The notes below the pieces were generated by a model that had not been told where the DNA came from, ran no database searches, and saw nothing but the letters and a program-made list of their open reading frames with translations. Shown in pieces: positions 13,934-26,538 of a DNA stretch of 64,000 nt (its first letter is position 1; each line of letters begins with the position of its first letter). A program made the position numbers and the translations under genes. Source of the stretch: Polyodon spathula (Eukaryota; Chordata; Actinopteri; Acipenseriformes; Polyodontidae); contig NC_054571.1 in NCBI RefSeq assembly GCF_017654505.1, positions 4,620,041 to 4,684,040 on the forward strand. Reading direction: 5' to 3'.

Positions 13934-14200
13934 AAGAAAACATATTTGGTTGCAAAACATGTAAAATAAAAAAAAAAGATTTCCTGTTTCATTAATTGAA
14001 TGACAAAAGTGTAAGATACAATATATTGTAGAATGCAACGTCTGAGTAAGAAAAATACAAAACACCAAAAGAAACTAGCGCTCTTAACAGCAATAGTTTC
14101 CCTGTTCATCAGATTAGTCGGTCCACCACTGGTATTGTTCAAACGTAAAGATCATGTTAAAGCACTGCTAGACAAAGGTCAGCATGCAATGTAATGTAAT

Positions 14201-14513
14201 GTCAATGAAATACTGTGCTAAAGCAACACAAGCAGATACAGTACAGGCATGTCAATGTAATACTGTGCTAAAGCAACGCAAGCAGATACAGTACAGGCAT
14301 GTCAATGTAATACTGTGCTAAAGCATTGCAAGCAGATACAGCACAGGCATGTCAATGTAATACTGTGCTAAAGCAACGCAAGCAGATACAGTACAGGCAT
14401 GTCAATGTAATACTGTGCTAAAGCAACGCAAGCAGATACAGCACAGGCATGTCAATGTAATACTGTGCTAAAGCAATGCAAGCAGATACAGCACAGGCAT
14501 GTCAATGTCAAAG
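14201..14513. repeat. 50-bp minisatellite, ~6 copies
   Basis: The unit GTCAATGTAATACTGTGCTA followed by AAGCA..GCAAGCAGATACAG recurs at exact 50-base steps from 14201 to 14501. Confidence 0.95.
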
Positions 14514-14904
14514 TCATGTCAGGTAGCAGCAAGTCAATCGGACAACAAGAACAATACACAATAAAATACAATTAAGACACAGGCAAATCACATTTAAAAC
14601 AATAATCGAAATACACAAAAGTAGTCAACTGTTTAAAACAATTACAACTCAGTCACAAAATCATGCAGTTTACTCTTAAATTGCAATAAAGATATCTTGG
14701 TCTGCAGCTTTAGTTGGACTGGAACTCATTCCAGGACCATGGGGCATAATAAGCAAAGGATCCTTTACCAGCCTCAGTACGCACATCTGGGATTTTAAAA
14801 TGCAAAAAAAAAATGAGATCTGAGGCTATGGTTACTATGGGAAGCTATAGGGTATTCATTTAAATAAGTATATTCATATAATTTACATTGAATAGCCTTA
14901 TATA

Positions 14905-15105
14905 CCAGAATATACCAGTGCTTCAACCTGCGTAAAGCCAAATGAGTCCAGCCTACCAAAATGATGAGTATTAAATCTTGTATTTGTATTGTACCTCAAT
15001 GCTGCATGATATAGCGAGTCCAGTTTACGTAAAGCTGATGGTGATGAAAACCTATATACTGCATCACCATAGTCAATTTGCAGCAAAAACATACAAGCAA
15101 TAAGC
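14905..15105 (-). pseudogene. LINE reverse-transcriptase C-terminal relic
   Basis: The minus-strand translation includes LQIDYGDAVYRFSSPSALRK, then LDSLYHAALRYNTNTRFNTH. This resembles the region after the RT domain of fish L2/Rex-type LINEs (LDYGDxVYxxAP..LxxLDxxxHAALRF). The fragment is short and 5' truncated, with no catalytic motif left. Confidence 0.6.
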
Positions 15106-15884
15106 CTCTTTTTTTGTTTGCATATCATATATAACATGTGCATATCATAGTGACATTTATAGTGTATTCCCATGCCCAACAGACGAGTGTGGAAACATGC
15201 ACTCACCTCTGTCCAGCACACTGCCTTCCTTCTGTTCCTTTAATACGGTCCTATTAGCATATGGTAATGCATCGGTAAATGGTTACATGAGATGCAAATG
15301 TATTCTAGGTGGACATTCAAAATGCACATAGCGCAATAAATTTGAATTGGGCGAAAGTCCTAAATCGTCTGAATATACCAATATAATTATAACTGCGATG
15401 CCCTAGTTCCAATAACAGCTGGCTCAAATAGTGTCAGAGTAACAGTCTACTCTGGAGTTGGGTGCAATAGTACAAACGTACAATAGTACAGAACCCCAAC
15501 CCCAAATCCCCACCCCCACCCCCATCCGCACACACCGGATGGGCGGATCAGTTATGTGCTTTATCACTATATTGATATGATGGACAGCGGTATTGTGTTT
15601 ACATATACAGTTATATGTGTTCTTCACTGCTCCAAAGGCATATCGGCATCCAACTTGTGCCATCAAAGTATAGAAATGAAGATTGAGAGAAGGATGAAGA
15701 GGGGAGGGAGGTCCTGCCTGTTATCTTTGCTGTGTGTTGCCACACATCTGTAAATTAATTGTATAAATAGTCATACACTCATATTGTGGCCCATTGCTTT
15801 ATTTGGCTATTCCACAGGTTGCTGTGCATTACGGGTGAGGGGTGGGCAGCTGCAGTTAACGTTTTCCTACAATCAGACCGGTGA

Positions 15885-15985
15885 TACGACCAACCAATCA
15901 AAGACCTGTATTTTCTCTGCAGCAGTCCAATCATAAGTTAGTTGAGGCGGAACAACTAGTTCTGTTAACCGTAATTTCTGTCCGT
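15885..15985 (+). repeat. dispersed repeat related to 20425-20700
   Basis: It contains TTCTCTGCAGCAGTCCAATC and GTTAGTTGAGGCGG, closely matching the tandem copies at 20425-20700 in the next intron. Confidence 0.6.
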
Positions 15986-16944
15986 TTTTTTGCAGCTGTC
16001 CAGTCTGCTGAATGTCAGTGTTGCTAATTGTACAGAGACTGTTCATTTATTGAGAAATCATAGTAGGCTACAGTTAACATTCTGGTAGCGTATTTAGAAT
16101 GAATTATGATTCTTACAAAAAAAAATGGCGTAATCCATTTCGGCGACACTCAAAACCTTACAAACTGGGCTTAATCATGATGTTCAAATGGGTGAGTAGA
16201 ATGAATAACAACGCATTTCTGTGTATTGTGTATATAATAATGCTTGATTTATGTTTACTTTGCAGGTGAATGACCTCGTTACATTTACAAATCAGAGAGT
16301 ATGCTACTACAGTTAGACTTTGTCACGGCAAGACTTACATAAAAAAAAAAATTAAAATCATTCAGAAAAAAAGGACAGTATCCAAAGCATTTTTAAAAAA
16401 AATTTACTTAAAAAACATACAGCTGTGTCGGATCAGCTGGTCTTTAAAGAAACCCATATAGTATTTTCTTGTGATACAATACTGTCCGTATTCAATAAAA
16501 CAGTGGTGTTATCAGTACATTAATTTGAAAACTCGGCGCCTAGCTATGGAGCCAGTTGTGTATTTGAATGGTCCATATGTATGTGTGAACGATATATTGT
16601 GTGGTCTCGTCTGCTGTTATATCGGTACATACTGTGGCTACTCCAATGATAGCAGCTTGTCACATTACTAATGGTGACTGTCCATCATTCTGCAATCTCA
16701 CTTGGCTGTTGTGTGCAGTTGCTATATTGGTAGTGAATGCTCAGACGGTTTTGCGAGGCACAAACAGATTTGCAAATTGGTCAAAAAACTGCTGTATTCC
16801 AATTTCTCGCAAATGCTTTGTGTTGTTTTGGAATATCTTTCATTTTGTGCCAAAGCAGTATTTTTTTGCGAGGCACAAATTTAGCGAGGGGATTGCGCGA
16901 AGATCGAAGATTGGGCCCGTAGTCCCTTCACCACAGACATAACA

Positions 16945-17090
16945 CAGACATAAACATGCAAGATAGCTGCTTCCGTATCCAGTGCTCAAAGAATATCACA
17001 GACACAATACGGACACAAACAAACGAGAGCTGCTTCCACATCCTGCACGCAAAGAATATCACAGACATTTACGGAGCTTTTTGAGATGTT
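16945..17090. repeat. dispersed repeat, inverse copy of window start
   Basis: Two near copies of GAGCTGCTTCC..ATCC..GC..CAAAGAATATCACAGACA lie here. The reverse complement matches bases 1-100 (TCTGTGATATTCTTTG and GAAGCAGCT). This suggests ends of one transposon family. No coding sequence recognised. Confidence 0.6.
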
Positions 17091-17599
17091 ATAGCAATAA
17101 AATAATGACTTGGATCTGTTGAGGAGTTTGGTGATAAATCGAGTGATTCGTGACTATGAAGATGTAGATGCAAATACAGCGAACAAGGGGTGGGGCAGGG
17201 CTGGAGATGCAGTACTGAGTGTCCTGTTGATATGCAGAGCCTTTTAAACCTGTTTTACTGTGAAAAAAAAATACTTTTAAAACAGCGCATGTAAAATAAA
17301 CAGTGTGCGTGAAAATAAATTAGACGTGACATGCCAGACAAGCGCTGAATAAATGGACCTCAAAGGGTTAAGACCTCAGAATCATGTTTGTGTGTTTTGG
17401 AATGAATTCTCAAAGTCGTTGCCTAGTAAAGGCACAGCTGCTAGGAGTGCAGGGGCTCCTGGCTGTGCTGCATTGGTCAGGGAGTGCTGCATTGGTCAGG
17501 GGCTTAGGGAGGAAAATAGGGAGAAAAAAGGTGATGGGCCTGACAGTGGGTACTGAGATGGCCTGTTGATCTTCAATCCTCTTGGCTAATCCCATGGTA

Positions 17600-17995
17600 T
17601 AAAGCAATAAATAAAACATTCTGCTGATGACCTATAAAGCCCTAAATGGATTGGTTGCATGCAATTTAAAAGATTTGGTACACAGCTATATGCCGTCATG
17701 GAATTTGCGGTCAATGGACTCTGCTCTTTTAATTATTCCAAAAACAGGGCTGTGTTTGAAGGGTGACGGGCTTTCTGCAGTTATGCACCAGGATTGTGGA
17801 ATGCTCTTCCTGGGGTGATCAAAGACTGAGACTCTGGATATTTTTTAATCACGTCTTAAAATGTACTTTTATTCACTTGTATTTACAAATGTTTACATAT
17901 TTTAATTGTAATGTCTGTTATGTCTCTTTTATTGAACTGTACAGTGCTTTGTTATGTTTGTACATGAAAGGCTCTATATAAAATACAAAATAGAA
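17600..17995 (+). pseudogene. L2-like LINE 3' end relic
   Basis: The translation reads MTYKALNGLVACNLKDLVHS, then a segment resembling LRSSDxxLLxxPRT with GDGLSAVMHQDCGMLFLG. This is the C-terminal tail common to L2/Maui-type LINEs, followed by a LxIFxxRLKT-like remnant. It ends with AAAGGCTCTATATAAA, the same 3' end as the SINE at 3143-3382. No catalytic region remains. Confidence 0.6.
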
Positions 17996-18306
17996 TTAAG
18001 GGGGACCTGATTGTAGTCTTTAAACACCTTAAAATCAATAGAACACACAAACCAGGCCCAGAGGCTATAATGGGTTACCTTGCCATATTGTTCATGCTGA
18101 ATCGCTGCGATAATTTAAGACCTGACTTAACCAAGTTTTTACTAGCAGGAAGTGGATGAGCATTGATGGGTCAGTGACATGCTCCCCTTTTTGTACCTGT
18201 TCCTTTGTTTTTATGCAATGGTTACATTTCCAATTGGGCGTTTTTACATTTAAAAATGGTAGCGAAATGATTTCAGTGTTTTTCTTTTCTTTCTTGAATC
18301 CTTTAG

Positions 18307-18416
18307 GTGCAACAACCGGACACAGTGCGTGGTGGTGGCTGGCTCCGATGTCTTCCCTGACCCCTGCCCGGGTACCTACAAATACCTAGAGATCCAGTAC
18401 GAGTGCGTTCCTTACA
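18307..18416 (+). CDS. adgrl1: adgrl1 exon: second part of SUEL/RBL lectin domain
   Basis: This exon completes the lectin domain with [20 protein letters not shown] and [12 protein letters not shown]. It holds one N-glycosylation sequon (NRT) and four cysteines expected to form domain disulfides. The acceptor is ttctttcttgaatcctttag and the donor is GTGAGT. The first base G completes the Arg codon from the previous exon, and the exon ends with a single A (phase 1). In mammals a 15-nt optional microexon encoding KVEQK sits between this exon and the olfactomedin exon. Phase 1 here and the two-base start of the next exon allow both forms. I could not find the microexon by eye in the 27-kb intron. 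Confidence 0.95.
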
Positions 18417-19008
18417 GTGAGTACCGCTGCACACTTAACATCCCAAACAAGAAGATTTTAAACAACCTGCCACCAAACGCTAATGACTTAACTCTTCAAC
18501 TCTCCATTAGCAGTGCAGAGCTCCGGTACTTCACAACATTTTCACAGAGAGAATAGCAAATAAAGATAGACCAAAAGAAAACTGAAAGGTTATCAAACGG
18601 CCTGTGCTATACCACATCTAATTTGCCACGGCTGTTACATAATTATCTAAATCTCTAGTAAAACTATAAGATGCCATGGTCTAGTCATCTTGCCCTATTT
18701 GTAGCAACCACATTTGAAAATAGACAATACAATTCTTAGCGTTACAATTTGTTGCCAGAAATCCTAATGGGAGAACAGAAATATCAAACATCTCTTGACA
18801 CTGTTACTATCTTCAAGAACATCTAGACTTGAAATAGAAGAAATCAAAGAGGCAAGATCTTACAATTAAAAAAAAAAAAGTTTTGAACCTAAGTTCTGTG
18901 CTTTTTAAACCATTTTCTTAATATAACTTTATTTTGTAACAACATAATATAAATTATGTTAATGCATGTCGCAAGCCGATCGTTTGTAGTTTTGCAACCA
19001 ACTACAAA

Positions 19009-19246
19009 GAACGCAAAAGACACCATGCTGCTTAAGCAATACGAGGTATCTCTGTGACAGGTATAGAGAACACAAGAGACACGATGCTGCTTAAGCAATA
19101 CGAGGTATCTCTGTGACAGGTATAGAGAACGCAAGAGACACAATGCTGCTTAAGCAATACGAGGTATCTCTGTGACAGGTATAGAGAACGCAAGAGACAC
19201 GATGCTGCTTAAGCAATTCGAGGTATCTCTGTGACAGATATAGAGA
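19009..19246. repeat. 59-bp minisatellite, 4 copies
   Basis: The unit includes ATGCTGCTTAAGCAATACGA and GGTATCTCTGTGACAG, at 59-base steps from 19009. Confidence 0.95.
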
Positions 19247-19416
19247 ACTTCTTAGCATTGTACATGAACATTATAGCCAACCATATGTAAGATAATGCGT
19301 GAACTTTCTGATTGACTGAACAACTCCCCATTGTTTATAATACACTGTTTCAATCAAATTGACACCATAGCATTTTACAAAAATGTATTAATTCTCTCTT
19401 CAAATCCCCTCCCCCT

Positions 19417-19419
<3 letters not shown>

Positions 19420-19481
<62 letters not shown>
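19420..19481. repeat. (CA)n microsatellite
   Basis: About 31 CA repeats. Confidence 0.95.
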
Positions 19482-19483
<2 letters not shown>

Positions 19484-20252
19484 TTGATTTCCTCATTTCA
19501 GAAAGACATTAAATGATGTGACATTTCACAAAAAAAAAAACATGTTAAGATATAGCACTGGCCAGATTGATAGAACAATTACCTTCAAGTAAGAATTCAG
19601 ATTGTTGAATTTCTGTTGTGAAAATGTTGGAAGGGGATTTGTCTAGTGTTAGCACACGAGCCCAGTTCACTGTGCTAACTGTAAAAAGCTACAGTTCCTT
19701 TCTTCCCATGAGGGAGGGAGAAATTCTCTACTTTTCCCATAGGGGGCGGTGATTCAACGTGATTGGAGCTGTTACTACTTCATCTAACCTTACATTCCTT
19801 CCTCTTTCCCTCTCCCTTTCTTTCCTTCCTTCTCCATCTCTTCCTCTCTCTACAGCATCTGAATAAGGAGCAGTGTTTATTATTGAAAGCATTTATTCAT
19901 AATCATATGCCTGTAGGAATATGGTTGTGTTGGTTAGTGTTGTAATTATGAGGACAAAAACAAATTGTTGGCAAATTGTCATTTGTTCTTTAGAAAAATG
20001 CATCCCCAAAATAAGACTGTTACCATAATTTTCCATAAACATAGTTTTATTTATTTCCGTTCAGTCCTGTAAAAATAGTTATTAAAAATTGTTACAGACT
20101 TCTTTTTCTTGGCCATTTCTTGCACACTACACCCAAGAAATAAGCATTCGAAATAGTTTGACAAATATTTCAGTTGAGACTTCTTAGTTTACTTAGCACA
20201 GTGTTTATTTTACACTGGCTTAGGTACATCATCCAAACTGGCAAAATGTGTG

Positions 20253-20253
<1 letters not shown>

Positions 20254-20310
<57 letters not shown>
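20254..20310. repeat. (GATA)n microsatellite
   Basis: About 14 GATA units. Confidence 0.95.
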
Positions 20311-20424
20311 TTAGGGTTTAATCAACTAAAGAGGTGATCTCAGATACATTTTTTATTTTTTCTTTACAATTTGATTTTGCAGATTTTTTTAAAACAAAAT
20401 AAAATCAAACAATAGAAGACTTCA

Positions 20425-20705
20425 TTTTCTCTGCGGCAGTCCAATCTTAAGTGAGTGAAGGCGGGGCATAAAGAGTTGAAGGTATTTTCTGCCTCGGCTT
20501 AAGGTCTTGACCAAGTTTAACGAATGGGAGCGTCAAAGATCTGCCCCTTGTTATGCAAGTGTCCAGTCATCAGTGAGCAGAGGTGGGACTTAAACCATTG
20601 ATGGTATTCTTTGTTTCAGTTGAAGGTCTTGGGAGTTTAACCAACGGGAAAGTCAGAAAACTGCCAGTTTTTCACCTGTCCAATCACTAATGAGCAGAGG
20701 TGGGA
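20425..20705 (+). repeat. ~122-bp tandem repeat, 2.3 copies
   Basis: Copies contain CAGTCCAATC/GTCCAGTCAT/GTCCAATCAC, then GAGCAGAGGTGGGAC and GTTTAACCAACGGGAAAGTC. A further copy lies at 15885-15985. It precedes the hAT relic and may be part of its non-coding end. Confidence 0.65.
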
Positions 20706-20844
20706 CATAAATATGCTTGGGTAAGCGGTGTAAGAATTGCTTATTCACGAGGCAGGAGCCAGGCCTGCATAAAGGGACTGCTAGAATAAAGACTAAGTGC
20801 TTGCGACTTCAGCAACAGAATAGGGGTTTCCCCTTGATAGGACT

Positions 20845-22275
20845 GGGACAATGCAACGATGTATCGATGCATCGATTCATTGGAATAACCACCATGGATA
20901 AATAACCACGATGGTTGAAAAACAAAAACTCATCTATCAGTTAATTGGACATTTTTTTTTGTTAGGACCGGTTGACATCTAAACTCTTAATACTTGCCTT
21001 TCCTTTGGTTCCTTTAAATAATAATAATAATAATAAAAAGCTCCCCGTCCACAACGCAGCACTTCCAAAAAGCGTCAGAGCAAAAGAAATAACAGGCCTG
21101 ATAGTGGATGTTGTCACACAAGATATCAGACCTGTTAGTACAGTAGAGGGAGCTGCGTTTAAAAATCTGATGGCGAATCTTACCCTATGAAATACCCTGT
21201 CGAAAGACACTCTCCAAATCCATTACTCTGGACCACGAACGTGCAAAGGAAAAGCTTAGACAGGATTTAAGTCAAGAGTGTAATCACTACTGAGGAGTCC
21301 ATCGCTACCGACATAAGGACAAGCATAGCACAAGAAGCAAAACTGGGAACTCGGGTCAAAAGTATCAGCGACACGAAAACAACACGAGAGACACACAGCT
21401 GTGAATTTAGCAGAAGCAGATAAACACAGAGCTTGAAGTGGCTACAAAAGTAACAGCTTTTGTTCATGACAACGCGGCCAACGTGTGCAGAGCAATGTCT
21501 TTGCTTTCTGCAAGCGAGCGTGCTTTGTAGCGTGGCAAGAGTGAGCCGTGCAGGGCACAATATAAATCTCTGCATTCAGAAAAGCTTAGAGGATGTATGA
21601 CAAGTCCATACGTTAGTGGCAGCAGCAAGGAGACTGGCAGCAGCAAGGAGACTGGTTGAATATTTTAAAAAGAGTTAGATGGCAACAAGCGCTTTAAATA
21701 GGAAACAAACAGAAGTGCTGAGCACAGAAAAGCAGCACTCAAGTTGATACAGGATGTACAAACAAGGTGGAACGCGGTTTATTACATGTTTGAACGTGTT
21801 CTGAATTAAAATGGCTGGTTGCTGCTGTTTTCTCAAACCCAGATTTGACCAAAAAGTCTGGTGCAGCTACTTTAGCTCTCACGCCTGAGCAGTGGATGCT
21901 AATGGCTGAGATGCTGCCTCTACTACAGCCATTCCAACCGACTACAGTACTTTTGAGAGCAGAGGAAAACATTACGGATAGATCTTTGTTCCCACTTGCA
22001 ACAGGGATAAAACACAGACTTACTGAAGTTCCTGATGAAGGGGAGACGTCGTCTTCTTCAAATTCAACTGCTTTGCTAATTCCAGTTACACAGAGTTTGA
22101 GAGATAAGCTAGTGTGTAATTTGTCTCAGCGATTTTGTTTACATCAGCTGAATGACCCAAGTAATGAGGTTATGCCACAGCTTGTATGGGTGCAAATGAA
22201 TAGATTTAAGGAGAATGGAAAACAAAATGTAGTTCAAGTTATTTGGCCAGGGTTCCCCACTGACCAGTAGGAACC
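20845..22275 (+). pseudogene. hAT-superfamily transposase relic
   Basis: A GATGTATCGATGCATCGATT palindromic motif, common near the ends of fish hAT elements, lies at 20855-20880. The decayed coding region follows. SVRAKEITGLIVDVVTQDIR and PVSTVEGAAFKNLM correspond to the hAT segment preceding the RNase H fold. LVEYFKKS, LIQDVQTRWNAVYYMFERVL (the conserved QDVxTRWNSTYxMLER block) and EMLPLLQPFQPTTVLLRAEE are the later blocks. The last stretch (21845-22270) is open for 141 codons. Several stops and frameshifts separate the blocks, so it cannot encode a transposase. Confidence 0.78.
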
Positions 22276-22699
22276 TTCCTCTTGGAGGGCTAGACTATGT
22301 TGTCGGCCTGTAAGTTTGGGAAGTGAGCTTCGCTTGCCCCAAGAAGGGGGCCCCCTTATTTATTTATAACTAATCTAACCGCTGGACAGAGTGGAAGGAA
22401 ACCTTTGAGTGAGAAAACCTCTGGTGGTCCTGGAGGAGAGATGGCCCCCATCTGGGCATGCTAGCAATACTTTGTTGAGCAGAAATAATATCAGGAGAAA
22501 AGCGAATGTAAGAGTCCACTGCTGAGGTAGAGCTGGTTGATTTTAACTTTGGCTGCTGATGTTGCTGCAGCCACACACCACCTACAGATGTCTTCTACTA
22601 TTCTGAGCTTGTCTTTTTCACCTCCATTGACAACTGTGAGGGAACTCTTTACTGATTGATTTGAAATTAGAAAATAGAAGGAAGCAGCTGTGGATTTCC

Positions 22700-23295
22700 C
22701 ACACAGTCTGGAACGCGCGCTGTGCTTTGAGACTATTCCAATGAACCCCCTTCCAGATCTGGAATGTGCGCTGTGCTTTGACAAGATTCCAGTGAACCAC
22801 CCCCCCCACCCTACCCCCACTCACAATCTGGAATGTGCGCTGTGCTTTGAAGAGATTCCAGTGACCCCCCATGATCTGGTACACTCTGTGCTTTGAAGAG
22901 ATTCCAGTGACCCCCCCATGATCTGGTACGCGCAGTGCTTTGAAGAGATTCCAGTGACCCCCCATGATCTGGTACACGCTGTGCTTTGAAGAGATTCCAG
23001 TGACCCCCCATGATCTGGTACACGTTGTGCTTTGAAGAGATTCCAGTGACCCCCCCATGATTGAAGAGATTCCAGTGACCCCCCCCATGATCTGGTACGT
23101 GCTGTGCTTTGAAGAGATTCCAGTACACCCCCCCCCCCCCCCCCCCCCCATGCTGTGGTGAAGAGATTCGTGACGCTGTGCTTTGAAAAGATTCCAGTGA
23201 CTCCCCCTCAGGATCTGGTACGTGCTGTGCTTTGAAAAGATTCCAGTGACTCCCCCCCAGGATCTGGTACGCGCTGTGCTTTGAGCTGTGATTTA
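22700..23295. repeat. ~48-bp minisatellite with C runs, ~12 copies
   Basis: The unit contains ATCTGGTACGCGCTGTGCTT and GAAGAGATTCCAGTGACC followed by a variable run of C (up to about 22 at 23128-23150). Unit length varies with the C run. Confidence 0.9.
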
Positions 23296-24639
23296 AATGA
23301 CCCCCACACACAATTTTGCACAACTATGAATATTTAAATTGACAATAAACAATATTATCTGTCAAAACTATAAAAGAAATGTAGTTAAATTATGCCAAGC
23401 CTAACTATAACTGAAGCAGCGCTGATTCATTTGCATTGTCAATACTTTCATAAGAGATTTAAAACATCCTGCTTCAAACTGATTTCCACATTGTAGAGCC
23501 AACATTGCCAATGTAAAACTGACATTCACTGCAATACAAGCCCTACAGAAGCCATGCATCCATTTTCCAATTAGGTGTTTGTTGAAATATACATTTTTTT
23601 TTCAATAGCGACATTTATTTTGCAAATTGAGCCCAAATAGATTAATGTAAGAGAAATCAGCAATGTTTATTTAATAAGACCAAGCGAATGATGTGTCTGT
23701 AAAGCCATTAAAGATTTACCAGGTCTGAAATTACATTTCTGTGGCGATTGATGGAGTTGCTTAGACTCCTTACAAAATACAGGATTTCTGTGTGAAGGAA
23801 ACAGAAATGAAGAAATGAAGAGTTAAACGACGTGTGTTACAAACTGAATGGAACGTTGGCTACAGACAATCAAGAGGCAGCATTTCAGATCTGCCAATAG
23901 CAAGATGGAGATGGATAAAGCTGCAGAGCTCTCAGGCCAAGAATGTCAAATGTCTGATTTATTTTCATGCAAGTACTGTGGATAGTTTTATTGTTATGGC
24001 TGTATTTCAACTGTTTGACCTAAATCCATTGTTCCCTGTGTCAGAGGGTCAAGTGATGACATTAGTATTGTTTGACATTGTTTACTTTTTCTATAAATCA
24101 GGTATCAGTGAGACACTGAAGCTACCCTAACTGATGTGAAGGTACTGTCCGGTAATCTTTTACTTTTACAAGGCGCGTGTCCCTTCAAAGCTGCATGTAG
24201 AGAAGGGCATTCTTCAGACCCAGTGTTTTGCAATGTCTTTTTGAAATTCCTCTTTTAATATATCCTGAATTTAGTCTTCAAATATGTTGTGAAGAGTTTG
24301 GGCTTAGCAATATACTGTATTTGCTTTGTAGTCTGTCACAATGAAAAAACTAAAATCCTAACTTTATATGACATAAAATAATAAAATCACTCATGGAAAT
24401 ACATCCACATGAGTGGAAGCTCAGTGCACTAGGCCCAAAAAATAAAGAAAGAAACAACCCTACCTCTTCAGCTGCTGTGTGAGTGTGTGTTTTTTCCTCT
24501 GCCTTCGCCCCACTGTCAAGTAGATTCCACAGATACTTTGATCCACCCACTCTTTTTTCTTACTGTCTGTAGGCTGTGGTTCACTCCTCTGTATGCTACG
24601 CATTGCCCTGGTTGTGTGACTGCACTCGGTCCACTAGAC

Positions 24640-24815
24640 ACCCAGCCCACTACCCTCGGTGCTTGCGCCCTTGTTGCTCAGGTCCTTGGTGCCCCTCAGT
24701 GTCTCGGTGCCCCAGAGCCTGGGTGCTTTGGTGCCCTCTGTGCTGTAATACTCTGTGCCTCAGCGCCCTCGGTGCCTCAGCACCTCGGTGCTTCGGCACC
24801 CTCGATTACCTCAGG
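24640..24815 (+). repeat. degenerate GGTGCC-type short repeat
   Basis: Irregular repeats of CTCGGTGCC/CTTGGTGCC/CAGCACCTCGG just before a DIRS-like gag relic. Probably part of the same element. Confidence 0.55.
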
Positions 24816-24869
24816 GACTGGTACTACCCCTCCCTTCAGCTCAGTCGGGTGCTTATGGAGCGTGCCTCA

Positions 24870-25395
24870 TAGTTTCTCCAGGTTCCCTGGACGGCAGCGC
24901 CTGAACAGTGCTGCTCGGTCATCTGGAGGAGGTACAGTCTTCTTGACACTGACCGGCCTCTGCGCTGAATTTCCGCCAGTGGATTCTACCATTGTGGCCT
25001 TGGTGCGAGCCCCTATGGTAGGAGGTCTGTCAATGGACCCTGCATTCCCTAATGGCCGATGCAGGATAACAGATGCCCACCTTAAGAAGGCTTTTGCAGC
25101 TGAAGCACAAGTTACGCACCTGGCCAACACGGCAGGTCTCCTCACAGCCTACTTGGATGGCATGTTTACAATTGGCGCCCCTCCCTGAACCAGTAGCTTC
25201 GGAGCTGCGCTTGGTCCCAAGCACACTGCTGCAAATATCAGGCTTCCAAGGGCAAGCCCTGGGTCGAAGCCTGGCAGACCTTATAACAGCACGCAGACAG
25301 CTTTGGCTGTCACAGGCCAGGGTCCCTGATACGTATAAGTCTGCCTTGCTGGATGTTGCCTATCTCCTCAGGCCATACATTTGGGCCAGCAGTGG
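24870..25395 (+). pseudogene. DIRS-type retrotransposon gag-like relic
   Basis: One frame gives DPAFPNGRCRITDAHLKKAF and THLANTAGLLTAYLDGM. After a frameshift near 25160-25180 another frame gives APLPEPVASELRL, QISGFQGQALGRSLADLITA and RRQLWLSQARVPDTYKSALL. The order and the GRSLAxxxxARRxLWLSxAxVPD motif resemble gag proteins of fish DIRS1-like elements. No RT or tyrosine recombinase was found nearby. From about 25437 the sequence joins a different dispersed repeat. Confidence 0.55.
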
Positions 25396-25436
25396 AGAAG
25401 ATCCTACAATGCTCCCACCTGAACTGCCTTGGTCAT

Positions 25437-25560
25437 TTCAGCTGGAGGGTGACATTGTTCCCACCCTGTCAACAGCTTTATTTACTGTCATTAACTACCC
25501 AGCTGCTTCAATGACTGACACACTTCCACCAGTACCATGCTGAGGTGTCTTAGGAAGTGT
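25437..25560 (+). repeat. dispersed repeat family, partial copy
   Basis: GAGGGTGACATTGTTCCCAC and TCATTAACTACCCAGCTG match 6485-6555 with few changes. Confidence 0.55.
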
Positions 25561-25786
25561 AAAGCTGCAGCCACTCTGGAGTGAATAATGTAGGAGTCAC
25601 TGCAGTCAAATGGGAGTATCCACACCAGCAGCGAGCGACGTCACTTCGAGAACATTCTGCGTCGCTAAAATAGAACCTGTTTCTATTTCTTATTTTTCGT
25701 CGGGTGACTGGAATAAAACTGACCAATCAGAAGCAAGGTTGACACGTCACGCCTCAAAACACACCACGCCTCTAAACGAGTTAATT

Positions 25787-25925
25787 GTGGATGACGAAAA
25801 GTTAATTTATGAGGTGCAGTAGTGTCCATTTTTATATGATTGTAAATTGAACAACTACAAAGACATCCAGAAGAAAGGCAACACCTGGGTGGCTTGCAGG
25901 GGGTGCATTGAGCAGCACAGAGACA
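25787..25925 (+). pseudogene. MADF-domain fragment, probably Harbinger-derived
   Basis: The translation VDDEKLIYEVQ, stop, CPFLYDCKLNNYKDIQKKGN, TWVACRGCIEQ resembles a MADF domain (xLIxxVxxxPxLYDxxxxxYKDxxxKxxAW). Such DNA-binding proteins are the second product of PIF/Harbinger transposons. One in-frame stop (25820) and loss of the rest mark it as a relic. Confidence 0.5.
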
Positions 25926-26472
25926 TTTTCTTTTCGATTAGGCAAGTTGCATAAAATGTGTTTTTTTATAAGCAAAAATAAACCAGAACATATGCATATC
26001 TACATATCCAGCATTTAAATGAAAACATTTGAACTTTTGCTGACTTTTAAAAATGACACAAAAAGGTCCTGCATTCACACAACTTGAACATGTGACCTAA
26101 TTTTAACCTATGGCTTTTTTTTTGGTTTGTTTGTTTGTTTTTATGATAAATAATATTTTGTTCACTAAATTGTTCTGTGCCACAAATCCATGACAAGAAG
26201 TTCTTTACATACGCATAAAGCAAAGTTTTGTAGAGATTCACCAAACATTATCACGGTCCTGCTGCACTATACATTGTAAAACAAAGCCAGCAACACGTTT
26301 GTATTCTGTGAGACACATCCCAACATTACCAAGCTCACACAGAGTTTAGAAGATAATTCATATTTATAAAGTGTTTTCTGTCGAGTTCACCGGACTGTTT
26401 TAAAAGGAAAAACTAAACAAAAGTAAATAATAATACTAGGTAAGTGGTGACCTGCACATAATAAAACAGATT

Positions 26473-26476
<4 letters not shown>

Positions 26477-26537
<61 letters not shown>
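26477..26537. repeat. (AAT)n microsatellite
   Basis: About 20 AAT units. Confidence 0.95.

Positions 26538-26538
<1 letters not shown>

Noticed and set aside
13618..14142. 174-codon minus-strand frame
   Set aside because: It consists mostly of pyrimidine tract and (GAAA)n translation; no domain or splice support.
22618..23323. 170-177-codon minus-strand frames with repeated WNLFKAQ-like text
   Set aside because: Translation of the 48-bp minisatellite with C runs; no coding evidence.
23834..24130. 98-codon plus-strand frame
   Set aside because: No similarity I recognise and no splice or promoter support.
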